A stretch of 11,242 nt of DNA from an uncultured Bacillota bacterium (GTDB taxonomy: Bacteria > Bacillota > Clostridia > Tissierellales > Tepidimicrobiaceae). This document shows positions 1 through 6,376 of the stretch, piece after piece (within the stretch, counting starts at the first letter, position 1; each line of letters starts with the position of its first letter). Under the pieces are notes generated by a model. The model made no database searches. It worked only from the letters and a program-made list of their open reading frames with translations, and had not been told where the DNA came from. The position numbers and the translations under genes were made by a program. The stretch lies in NCBI GenBank assembly GCA_937967955.1, contig CALBUB010000008.1, positions 1-11,242 of the forward strand, read 5' to 3'.

Positions 1-10
1 AGGAGGAATA

Positions 11-835
11 ATGGTGAAAAAATTAATCTCAGTTTTACTAATTGCAATACTTGCTTTAACTGTTGTAGGGTGTTCACAAGAATCAAAAGAAGATAGTACA
101 AATACTGGTGAAGAAGCAGAAGTAATTAAAATAGGGGTAACTCCTGAACCCCATGGAAAGATTGTAGAATTAATAAAGGATGATTTAGAAAAGGAAGGTA
201 TCCAAGTTGAAATAGTTGAGTTTACTGACTATGTAACACCTAACCAAGCATTGGCAGATGGAGACTTAGATGCAAACTTCTTCCAACACGAACCATACTT
301 AAATGACTTTATAAAAGAAAACAATTTAGACCTGGTATCCATTGGTAGTATACATGTGGAACCAATGGGACTATATTCATCTAAATATGAATCCATCGAC
401 CAATTAGAAGATGGGGCTGAAATTGCTATTCCAAATGATGCAACCAATGGAGGTAGAGCATTACTACTCCTTGAAAAGGCAGGCCTTATTAAGCTAGATG
501 AAGATGCAGGAATATTAGCTACAGAAAATGATATAGTTGAAAATCCAAAGAATCTGAAATTCACTCCTCTAGAAGCAGCTCAACTTCCAAGAGTTTTACA
601 AGATGTAGATGGGGCTGTTATCAACGGAAACTATGCTCTTGAAGCAGGTTTGGTTCCTACAAAGGATTCAATCCTTCTAGAAGATAAGGATTCACCCTAC
701 GCTAATATTGTAGCCGTAAGAAAAGGAGAAGAAAATGAGGAGAAATTTAAAAAACTAATGGAAGCCCTACAAAGTGATGAAGTAAGACAGTTTATAGAAG
801 AAAACTATGAAGGTGGAGTAATTCCAGCCTTTTAG
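11..835 (+). CDS. metQ: D-methionine-binding lipoprotein MetQ (NlpA family)
   Basis: This is the substrate-binding lipoprotein of the MetNIQ ABC importer, which captures methionine at the outer face of the membrane for MetI/MetN. The 274-residue product starts with a lipoprotein signal peptide (MVKK, a hydrophobic stretch at about 5-19, then the lipobox VVGC with the lipidated Cys at 21). A low-complexity acidic linker follows (about 22-38). The mature part has hallmark NlpA/MetQ blocks: GVTPEPHGKIVE, NQALADGDLDANFFQHEPYL, IAIPNDATNGGRALLLLEKAGLIKL, and near the end GAVINGNYALEAGL, whose NGNY segment belongs to the ligand pocket in this family. Length is normal. AGGAGG at 1-6 sits four bases before the ATG, a tight but workable spacing. 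The usual partners metN and metI are not in the window and are expected to the left. A strong hairpin terminator follows directly, so metQ is probably the last gene of its operon. Confidence 0.95.
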   Translation: MVKKLISVLLIAILALTVVGCSQESKEDSTNTGEEAEVIKIGVTPEPHGKIVELIKDDLEKEGIQVEIVEFTDYVTPNQALADGDLDANFFQHEPYLNDFIKENNLDLVSIGSIHVEPMGLYSSKYESIDQLEDGAEIAIPNDATNGGRALLLLEKAGLIKLDEDAGILATENDIVENPKNLKFTPLEAAQLPRVLQDVDGAVINGNYALEAGLVPTKDSILLEDKDSPYANIVAVRKGEENEEKFKKLMEALQSDEVRQFIEENYEGGVIPAF

Positions 836-836
836 T

Positions 837-867
837 AAAGGCAGTCTTAGGACTGCCTTTTATTTTC
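837..867 (+). terminator. Intrinsic terminator of metQ, overlapping the 3' end of the HD gene
   Basis: A perfect 10-bp stem (AAAGGCAGTC at 837-846, GACTGCCTTT at 851-860) with a TTAG tetraloop is followed on the plus strand by TATTTTC. It begins two bases after the metQ stop. On the minus strand the tail after the stem is only TTTACTAAAA, so it should work mainly for metQ. The stop codon of the convergent HD gene (847-849) lies in the loop, and that gene's last codons form one arm. Confidence 0.88.
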
Positions 868-1449
868 TATGTAACCTTTTTCTACAGCATCCTCTATCAT
901 GTTTGTAACAAATTCCCACAACTTGGCTGAAGCATGTTTAATAGGCTCCATTCTTTTGTAAACTTGTTCTTTTGAAACATTAAACCTAGTCCAAGTGCCA
1001 CCACCAGAATAATAATTGCTAAAAAGGGGCTGCAATCTGTCCATAGCTGCTGCAAAAATTGCCTCATCAGTCTCCATTTCTTCAAATTCTTCCCAAAGGG
1101 CCCTCAGTTCTTTACCTTTCTCTTCATCTAAAAGGCCAAATAGCCTATCTGCTGCTTCCAGCTCCCTTTCTTTTTTATTCTTATTAGCCTCTTTATCATA
1201 ACAAAAGGTGTCTCCTGCATATATTTCTACCAAATCATGGACTAGTAGCATTTTAATAACTTTACATACATCTATTTTTTTATCAGCATACTCCTTTAAA
1301 ACCATTGCCATAACCGCAATATGCCAAGAATGTTCTGCATCATTTTCCCTTCTAGAACCATCTATTAAAGTAGTCTGCCTTAAAATAGACTTCATCTTAT
1401 CTAGCTCAAGTATGAATTGGATATCTTTTTTTAGCTTATCTTTTACCAT
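847..1449 (-). CDS. HD-domain hydrolase of the YfbR/HDDC2 type (5'-deoxynucleotidase-like)
   Basis: This 200-residue protein is a metal-dependent phosphohydrolase of the HD superfamily. The closest pattern I recognise is YfbR/HDDC2, whose characterised members remove phosphate from deoxyribonucleoside 5'-monophosphates in the cytosol. Visible signatures are SRRENDAEHSWHIA (Arg33/34, Glu35, His40 as first metal ligand), LLVHDLVEIYAGD (His71-Asp72 as the HD pair, with Glu75 and Asp80 also typical of the family), and AAAMDRLQPLF with Asp137 as the last metal ligand. A charged helical stretch (about 84-128) separates the HD pair from Asp137, as in the family. AGGAGA lies seven bases before the ATG. 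The gene is convergent with metQ, divergent from the small spore-type gene, and appears monocistronic. Family assignment is firm. The exact substrate is inferred, because related HD proteins differ in nucleotide preference. Confidence 0.85.
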   Translation of the reverse strand: MVKDKLKKDIQFILELDKMKSILRQTTLIDGSRRENDAEHSWHIAVMAMVLKEYADKKIDVCKVIKMLLVHDLVEIYAGDTFCYDKEANKNKKERELEAADRLFGLLDEEKGKELRALWEEFEEMETDEAIFAAAMDRLQPLFSNYYSGGGTWTRFNVSKEQVYKRMEPIKHASAKLWEFVTNMIEDAVEKGYIENKRQS

Positions 1450-1490
1450 TAAATCATCTCCTATAAATTTGTATAATTATTTACCATCTT

Positions 1491-1520
1491 AATATATCAT
1501 ATTTTGTATAAAGGGGTAAA
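1491..1520 (-). promoter_or_regulatory. Possible promoter of the HD-domain gene
   Basis: Reading the minus strand, TTTACC (1515-1520) and TATATT (1491-1496) are separated by 18 bp, about 40 bp upstream of the ATG at 1449. They match a housekeeping -35/-10 only loosely, and in such AT-rich DNA similar matches arise by chance. Confidence 0.3.
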
Positions 1521-1573
1521 TAATATTAGTGTATTCTAAAGGTTCATATATAAACTTTGTTAGGAGGAACTAT

Positions 1574-1759
1574 ATGACTAAACCAAAGGGTAAAATAGAT
1601 AACAAGTACAAACAAAAGAAAATGTCTATCCCCATTGAAGAAAATAGATATGCAGCCTACTACGATATTGAAAAACTTCAGCCTGAATCCAGGGTACCAA
1701 TTCCTACCTTAGAAGGAGTTATAAGAGCAAAAGAATGGGTTGAAGAAAATCAAAAATAA
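1574..1759 (+). CDS. Small DUF3787-like protein, probable spore-surface protein
   Basis: This is a 61-residue basic protein. I chose the ATG at 1574 over the upstream in-frame ATG at 1529 because AGGAGG at 1563-1568 is five bases before it, and because the upstream 15 codons have no ribosome binding site. The body reads MTKPKGKIDNKYKQKKM, then IPIEENRYAAYYDIEKLQPE, SRVPIPTLEGVIRAKEWVEE and NQK. The pattern 'P.EEN..AA...IEKL.P.S.V.IP...GV..AKEWV..NQK' is what I recall of the clostridial DUF3787 family, some of which are named spore-surface proteins (CDIF630_02480 family). That match is from memory, not a search. There is no signal peptide or membrane segment. A strong terminator begins at its stop codon, so it is a one-gene unit, as is common for small spore-coat-type genes. 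Its reality as a gene is well supported; the spore role is inference from the family. Confidence 0.72.
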   Translation: MTKPKGKIDNKYKQKKMSIPIEENRYAAYYDIEKLQPESRVPIPTLEGVIRAKEWVEENQK

Positions 1760-1798
1760 AAAGAGCAGAAAATTCTATTAGGATTTTCTGCTCTTTTT
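1758..1798. terminator. Bidirectional terminator between the small spore-type gene and nifJ
   Basis: A perfect 16-bp inverted repeat (AAAAAGAGCAGAAAAT at 1758-1773 and ATTTTCTGCTCTTTTT at 1783-1798) has a 9-base loop. The outer arms give a U run in either direction, and the minus strand continues with ATTTTTGATT. It starts within the stop codon of the plus-strand gene and ends 8 bp before the nifJ stop, so it serves both convergent genes. Confidence 0.93.
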
Positions 1799-1806
1799 AT
1801 TAGCTT

Positions 1807-4800
1807 TTATAATTGTGAAAGCTTCCTGTATAGCTCATACCTTTCTTTAGCAGCCTCTTCAGCTTCCTTAAAAAGCTCCTCGGCTAACTCTGGGAAGGTA
1901 TTTAAATTTTGAGTAAATCTTATTTCTCCCATTAAGAAATCCCTATAGGACCTGGTCGGCTCCTTTGAATCTAACACAAAAGGATTTTTGCCCTCTTCTT
2001 TCCGCCTTGGATCGTACCTATATAGATGCCAGTAGCCAGCTTCAACTGCTCTTTTTTCCTCTTCAACAGTTTTACCCATTCCCAGCTTAATTCCATGGTT
2101 AACACAGGGAGCATAAGCTATTATCAAAGAAGGCCCTTTATAGGATTCTGCCTCTAATAGCACCTTCAATGTATGGTTCATATTGGCCCCTAAGGCTACT
2201 TGGGCCACATATACATTTCCATAGGTTATAGCCATTAAACCTAAATCTTTTTTCCTAGTCTTCTTTCCTGAATAGGCAAATTTAGCTGCAGCTCCTATAG
2301 GAGTAGCTTTTGAGGATTGGCCCCCTGTATTAGAGTAGACCTCTGTATCAAATACTAGTATATTTACATCCTCCCCAGTAGAAAGAACTTGGTCTAAGCC
2401 TGAAAAGCCTATATCGTAAGCCCAGCCATCACCACCTACTATCCAGATACTCTTCTTTACTAAGAAATCCTTCCTTTTAAGTATCTCCTGGACTATATAG
2501 TTCTTTCTATACTTTTCATCTTCAATAACATTTAAAAGCCTCTGGGATACTTCCTTAGATTTCTCCCCTTCATCCATATTTTCTATCCACTCTTTAAAAA
2601 GGCCAGTTAATTCATCACTTATATTCTCCCTAATTCCTTCCTCCATAAGGTCTTTTATCTTATCCCTAATCTGCTTTACTGCCAGATGCATTCCCAAACC
2701 AAATTCAGCATTATCTTCAAATAAGGAATTAGCCCAGCTAGGCCCTTTCCCTTCATCTGTTGTAGTATAGGGTATACTTGGTGCACTAGCTCCCCATATG
2801 GAAGAACAGCCTGTGGCATTAGCTATCATCATCCTATCTCCAAATAGCTGAGTAGCCAGTATCAAATATGCAGGCTCACCACAGCCAGCACAGGCGCCAT
2901 GGAATTCTAGTAAAGGTTTTGCAAATTGGCTGCCTTTAACTGTTTTCTTGCTCATAAGGTGGTCTTTATAAGTTACATTATTGGCTACATACTCCCAATT
3001 CTCCTTTTGCCTTTCTATCTCCTTATCTGCATCTACCATTACCAAGGCCTTTTTAGGTGCAGGACACACATCGGCACAGTTTCCACAGCCAGTACAATCA
3101 AGTGGGCTTACCTGAATCCTAAATTCTAGCCCTTCTAAACCCTTTCCTACTGCCTTTTTAGTCTCTAAAGTAGTAGGGGCATTTTTCTTCTCCTCTTCAT
3201 CCAATAGGAAGGGTCTTATTACAGCATGAGGGCATACAAAGGAACATTGGTTGCACTGTATACAGTTTTCAGTCTGCCACTGGGGTATCATAAGGGCTAT
3301 TCCTCTTTTTTCATAGGCTGTAGTTCCCATAGGGAAAGTTCCATCCTCCATACCTTTAAAGGCGGATGTAGGCAGATGGTCTCCATCGTGTCTTGCCATA
3401 GGCCTTTGAATTTTCTTTACAAATTCAGGTTCATCCTTTATCTCCTCTTGTTCTACCTCTTTCTCCTCTGCCCAGTAAGCTGGTACATCTACCTTAACAA
3501 GTCCTTCTATACCCCTGTCAATAGCCTCATAGTTTAGTTGGACAATTTCTTCTCCCTTTCTACCATAGGTTTCTACTACAAATTCCTTTAAATATTTTAC
3601 AGCTTCCTCTACTGGCAGTACATTTGCCAATTTAAAGAAGGCTGCCTGCATAATCATATTTATTCTTCTTCCTAAACCAATTTCCTGAGCTATCCCTTCT
3701 GCATCTATTATATAGAAATTGATATTGTGTTCCTTTATAAATTTCTTTATCTGATTGGGTAGATGCCTATCCAATTCTTCTACTTTCCAAGGGCAATTCA
3801 GTACAAAGGTTCCACCCTCTTTTAAACCTTTTAACACATCATAGTGGTATATATAGGATTTGTTGTTGCAGAAAATAAAATCTGCATCATACACTAGATA
3901 TGCTGACCTAATAGGTTTTTTTCCAAATCTCAAATGGGATATAGTAGTACCTCCAGACTTCTTGCTATCGTATTCAAAATAGCCTTGAGCGTACAGGTCA
4001 GTATTGTCCCCTATTATTTTAATAGCCATCTTATTGGCTCCTACTGTACCGTCAGAACCTAACCCCCAGAATTTACAGCTTATATTCCCCTCTGGTGCTG
4101 TATCCACTTGTTCCTTTATTTCAAGGGATGTATGGCTTATGTCATCTACTATACCTATGGTAAACCTATCCTTTGGATTTGGACTTTTTAGATTTTCATA
4201 AACTGCTATTATCTGGGCTGGAGTAGTATCTTTCTGGCCTAAGCCATACCTACCTCCTACTACTATAGGTTTCATTTCAGAATTATAAAATAGGGATTTA
4301 ACATCCAGATACAAAGGTTCTCCAAGGGAACCTGGTTCCTTGGTCATATCTAATACTGCTATTTTCTTTACAGTCTTAGGCAGCACTTTAAAGAAATGTT
4401 TTGCTGAGAATGGCCTGTATAAGCGGACTTTAATTAGCCCTACTTTCTCTCCTCTTACCCTTAAATAGTCTATTACCTCTTCTATGGTTTCACATACAGA
4501 ACCCATGGCTACTATTACCCTATCAGCTTCAGGGTCTCCATAGTAATTAAATAGCTTATAATCTCTGCCAGTAATCTTATTTATTTCATTCATATAATAC
4601 TCTACTATCTCTGGTACTCTCTCAAAAAAAGGATTAGCAGCTTCCCTCTGCTGGAAATAGATATCAGGATTTTGAGCAGTACCCCTAAGCACTGGCCTTT
4701 CTGGATTTAGAGATCTGTTTCTAAACTCACTTACTGCCTTCATGTCTAAAAGCTTCTTCAAATCCTCATGCTCTATCACTTCTACTTTTTGTATTTCATG

Positions 4801-5331
4801 GCTAGTTCTAAAACCATCAAAAAAATGTAGAAAAGGTACCCGTCCTTTTATAGCAGCTAAATGGGCTACCCCAGCTAAATCCATTACTTCCTGCACACTA
4901 TTGGAACAAAGCATTGCAAAACCAGTTTGCCTTGTTGCCATTACATCCTGATGATCTCCAAAGATACTTAAAGCATGGGTAGCTATAGCTCTGGCCGCCA
5001 CATGGAATACTCCAGGAAGGAGCTCTCCTGCTATTTTATACATATTGGGTATCATAAGTAATAAACCTTGGGAGGCAGTATATGTAGTAGTAAGGGCTCC
5101 TCCTTGCAGGGAACCATGGACAGCTCCTGCTGCCCCAGCTTCTGATTGCATCTCTATTACCTTTACTTCTTGGCCAAATAAGTTTTTCTTTCCTTGGCTA
5201 GACCAAGCATCAACCAACTCTGCCATAGGAGAAGATGGGGTAATAGGATATATGGCTGCCACTTCTGTAAAGGCATAGGAAATATATGCACAAGCTTCAT
5301 TGCCATCCATAGTCCTCAGCCGTCTTGCCAT
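1807..5331 (-). CDS. nifJ: Pyruvate:ferredoxin (flavodoxin) oxidoreductase, single-chain homodimer type
   Basis: This cytosolic enzyme oxidises pyruvate plus CoA to acetyl-CoA and CO2 and passes two electrons to ferredoxin or flavodoxin. At 1174 residues it is a complete fused-domain PFOR. The order visible is: N-terminal pyrimidine-binding domain with AAIYPITPSSPMAE (about 25-38) and GDHQDVMATRQTGFAML (about 125-141); transketolase C-like domain II (about 265-400); the EKR-type domain starting near KFWGLGSDGTVGANK (about 420); a two-cluster ferredoxin domain with CIQCNQCSFVCPH (near 689) and CTGCGNCADVCPAPK (near 744); and a C-terminal TPP domain. The TPP domain carries CAGCGEPAY (near 813), ATGCSSIWGAS, GGDGWAYDIGFSG (near 963) and NTGGQSSKATP (near 999). 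The proximal 4Fe-4S cluster ligands are all there: two Cys of CAGC, the Cys of ATGCSS and the Cys of YAPCVNHG. So three 4Fe-4S clusters and TPP are predicted. AAGGAGGT precedes the ATG. The gene is transcribed alone and away from the exporter gene. Confidence 0.97.
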   Translation of the reverse strand: MARRLRTMDGNEACAYISYAFTEVAAIYPITPSSPMAELVDAWSSQGKKNLFGQEVKVIEMQSEAGAAGAVHGSLQGGALTTTYTASQGLLLMIPNMYKIAGELLPGVFHVAARAIATHALSIFGDHQDVMATRQTGFAMLCSNSVQEVMDLAGVAHLAAIKGRVPFLHFFDGFRTSHEIQKVEVIEHEDLKKLLDMKAVSEFRNRSLNPERPVLRGTAQNPDIYFQQREAANPFFERVPEIVEYYMNEINKITGRDYKLFNYYGDPEADRVIVAMGSVCETIEEVIDYLRVRGEKVGLIKVRLYRPFSAKHFFKVLPKTVKKIAVLDMTKEPGSLGEPLYLDVKSLFYNSEMKPIVVGGRYGLGQKDTTPAQIIAVYENLKSPNPKDRFTIGIVDDISHTSLEIKEQVDTAPEGNISCKFWGLGSDGTVGANKMAIKIIGDNTDLYAQGYFEYDSKKSGGTTISHLRFGKKPIRSAYLVYDADFIFCNNKSYIYHYDVLKGLKEGGTFVLNCPWKVEELDRHLPNQIKKFIKEHNINFYIIDAEGIAQEIGLGRRINMIMQAAFFKLANVLPVEEAVKYLKEFVVETYGRKGEEIVQLNYEAIDRGIEGLVKVDVPAYWAEEKEVEQEEIKDEPEFVKKIQRPMARHDGDHLPTSAFKGMEDGTFPMGTTAYEKRGIALMIPQWQTENCIQCNQCSFVCPHAVIRPFLLDEEEKKNAPTTLETKKAVGKGLEGLEFRIQVSPLDCTGCGNCADVCPAPKKALVMVDADKEIERQKENWEYVANNVTYKDHLMSKKTVKGSQFAKPLLEFHGACAGCGEPAYLILATQLFGDRMMIANATGCSSIWGASAPSIPYTTTDEGKGPSWANSLFEDNAEFGLGMHLAVKQIRDKIKDLMEEGIRENISDELTGLFKEWIENMDEGEKSKEVSQRLLNVIEDEKYRKNYIVQEILKRKDFLVKKSIWIVGGDGWAYDIGFSGLDQVLSTGEDVNILVFDTEVYSNTGGQSSKATPIGAAAKFAYSGKKTRKKDLGLMAITYGNVYVAQVALGANMNHTLKVLLEAESYKGPSLIIAYAPCVNHGIKLGMGKTVEEEKRAVEAGYWHLYRYDPRRKEEGKNPFVLDSKEPTRSYRDFLMGEIRFTQNLNTFPELAEELFKEAEEAAKERYELYRKLSQL

Positions 5332-5380
5332 TTATATACCTCCTTATGGATATTTTCTTCTTTAGTATTTTACAAATTAG

Positions 5381-5405
5381 TGTATTAATACATTGTTATG
5401 TAACA
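5381..5405. promoter_or_regulatory. Two adjacent 12-bp palindromes upstream of nifJ (candidate operator)
   Basis: TGTATTAATACA (5381-5392) is a perfect palindrome. TGTTATGTAACA (5394-5405) has perfect TGTTA/TAACA arms around TG. Their centres are 13 bp apart and they lie 50-75 bp upstream of the nifJ ATG, where its promoter should be. I could not pick a convincing -35/-10 for nifJ. Placement suggests a regulator site, but the regulator is not identifiable by eye. Confidence 0.4.
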
Positions 5406-5424
5406 TTTTTCCTCATAAACATGG

Positions 5425-5447
5425 ATGGAATAACCTAAATATTCCAT
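5425..5447. promoter_or_regulatory. 8-bp inverted repeat upstream of the exporter promoter
   Basis: ATGGAATA (5425-5432) and TATTCCAT (5440-5447) are perfect inverted repeats separated by 7 bp (centre-to-centre 15 bp). They end 7 bp before the exporter's -35 box. Position and geometry fit a dimeric activator such as a LysR-type protein, though no regulator gene is adjacent. Confidence 0.4.
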
Positions 5448-5454
5448 ATTATTA

Positions 5455-5482
5455 TTGACAAACAAATTGGATTGAATATAAT
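5455..5482 (+). promoter_or_regulatory. Promoter of the EamB-like exporter gene
   Basis: A consensus -35 TTGACA (5455-5460) and consensus -10 TATAAT (5477-5482) are separated by 16 bp. Transcription would begin near 5489, giving a leader of about 28 bases before the ATG at 5517. This is the best housekeeping-type promoter in the window. Confidence 0.8.
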
Positions 5483-5516
5483 ACAATAAAAAACTTATAC
5501 ACAGGAGGTCTTGCTA

Positions 5517-6098
5517 ATGCCTAATTTAATGGCTTTTGTATCATATGTAATAATAACTATTTTTACCCCTGGCCCAAACGTTATTATGTCCATGTCTAAT
5601 GCAGCAAAATATGGGATTAAAAAAAGCTTGCCTTTTAATGTGGGAGTTTTTATTGGTTTTATTATAATAATGCTATTATCATCTATATTTGGTATAGCTT
5701 TATACCACTTTATACCTTCCATTAAGCCAGTTATGACCTATATAGGGGCCCTTTACATATTGTACTTGGCATGGAAAATATATAAGAGTAAGCCCTATTC
5801 AGAGGAAGAAGGAAATACTACCACATCCATAGTTTCAGGCCTACTTTTACAATTTGTAAATCCTAAGGTAATAATTTTTTGTATCACAACAGTTACAACT
5901 TTTATAATCCCCTATTATAATTCCACAATTTCCCTTGTGCTATTCTCCATAGGAATTGCTCTTACTAGTTTTGTAGCTACCTTGTGCTGGGCCCTGTTTG
6001 GCTCCGTGTTTAAAAAAATTTTAGTTAAAAGGGACAGGCTGGTAAATACTGTTATGGCCCTTCTCCTTGTATATTGTGCAGTTTCATTATTTTTCTAG
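5517..6098 (+). CDS. LysE/RhtB-family amino-acid exporter, EamB-like
   Basis: This integral membrane exporter of 193 residues has the usual length and layout of LysE/RhtB translocators, with about six hydrophobic segments. Typical blocks are the N-terminal TIFTPGPNVIMSMSNAAKYG, then GVFIGFIIIMLLSS, YIGALYILYLAWKIYKSKP, and in the second half LLLQFVNPKVIIF followed by a C-terminal ALLLVYCAVSLFF. The combination QFVN.K.I....T..TTF..P with the ending ALLLVYCAV..F is very close to what I remember of E. coli EamB (YfiK), the cysteine/O-acetylserine exporter, so sulfur-amino-acid or related efflux is the best guess. I start at the ATG 5517, eight bases after AGGAGG (5503-5508). An in-frame TTG at 5511 is only two bases from that site and unlikely. 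The gene is divergent from nifJ and apparently single. Family is sure; substrate is inferred. Confidence 0.88.
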   Translation: MPNLMAFVSYVIITIFTPGPNVIMSMSNAAKYGIKKSLPFNVGVFIGFIIIMLLSSIFGIALYHFIPSIKPVMTYIGALYILYLAWKIYKSKPYSEEEGNTTTSIVSGLLLQFVNPKVIIFCITTVTTFIIPYYNSTISLVLFSIGIALTSFVATLCWALFGSVFKKILVKRDRLVNTVMALLLVYCAVSLFF

Positions 6099-6107
6099 TA
6101 ATATGCA

Positions 6108-6149
6108 ATAAAAATGGAGGACATATTATAAATGTATAATATGCCCTCC
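6108..6149 (-). terminator. Hairpin terminator, best oriented for the minus strand
   Basis: GGAGGAC plus ATATTATA (6116-6130) pairs with TATAATAT plus GCCCTCC (6135-6149), one A/C mismatch, loop AATG. On the minus strand it is followed by ATTTTTATTG (right-to-left from 6115), a usable U run. On the plus strand there is no U run (TATCAATT), though it may still help end the exporter transcript 18 bp upstream. Its best-fit client is the decayed gene at 6167-6298. Confidence 0.6.
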
Positions 6150-6166
6150 TATCAATTAACACTTAG

Positions 6167-6298
6167 TTATATAGTCCATTGGCCATGGATTATGCCTACT
6201 AAATACCACTGTCCATCTACTTCTTCATATACCAACTTCAAACTTCTCCAATCCATTCCTTCATATTTGGGCTCCCCTGCATGGTAAATAATAAAGTT
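6167..6298 (-). pseudogene. 3' remnant of a decayed gene (C-terminal fragment, 43 codons)
   Basis: The minus strand holds an open stretch of 43 codons that reads like a genuine protein C-terminus: YHAGEPKYEGMDWRSLKLVY, then EEVDGQWYLVGIIHGQWTI and a TAA stop at 6167-6169. Just upstream (6299-6301) is an in-frame stop, and no start with a ribosome binding site exists. An internal ATG would give only 29 residues and has AAGGA almost touching it. The rhythm of aromatic and charged residues ending in 'G.WYLVGIIH..WTI' suggests the last beta-strands of a folded domain, possibly of NTF2-like type, but I do not recognise the family with confidence. The stretch lies between the peptidase terminator and a second minus-strand hairpin that may be its own former terminator. 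I read it as the tail of a gene whose 5' part was deleted. Confidence 0.5.
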
Positions 6299-6300
6299 TT

Positions 6301-6345
6301 AAAAAATTTAGAGCAATTCTCACCTTACATTTTGAGAATTGCTCT
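6301..6345 (-). terminator. Intrinsic terminator of the M20 peptidase gene
   Basis: A perfect 13-bp stem (AGAGCAATTCTCA at 6310-6322 and TGAGAATTGCTCT at 6333-6345) with a 10-base loop is followed on the minus strand by AAATTTTTT. It lies about 30 bp past the peptidase stop codon, so it ends the abgT-peptidase unit. Confidence 0.88.
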
Positions 6346-6376
6346 TTGGTAAGAAGTTATTAGTCCTTTATTATAT

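Noticed and set aside
229..564. Opposite-strand and other-frame open stretches inside metQ, nifJ, the peptidase, abgT and the kinase
   Set aside because: They have no ribosome binding sites or domain signatures and lie entirely within strongly supported genes; they are reading-frame shadows.
1545..1552. CATATATA as a sporulation sigma -10 element for the small gene
   Set aside because: It matches neither SigE, SigK nor SigG -10 patterns properly, no -35 is spaced for it, and it is too close to the ribosome binding site.
1529..1573. Longer N-terminus of the small spore-type protein from the ATG at 1529
   Set aside because: No ribosome binding site before 1529, while AGGAGG at 1563-1568 is placed for the ATG at 1574; the extra residues do not look like the family.
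5394..5405. Rex-binding site upstream of nifJ
   Set aside because: The arms resemble Rex half-sites but the spacing between them is too short for the known TTGTTAA-N4-TTAACAA pattern; kept only as an unassigned palindrome.
5511..5516. TTG at 5511 as start of the exporter
   Set aside because: Only two bases from the AGGAGG; the ATG at 5517 has normal eight-base spacing and gives the usual family N-terminus.
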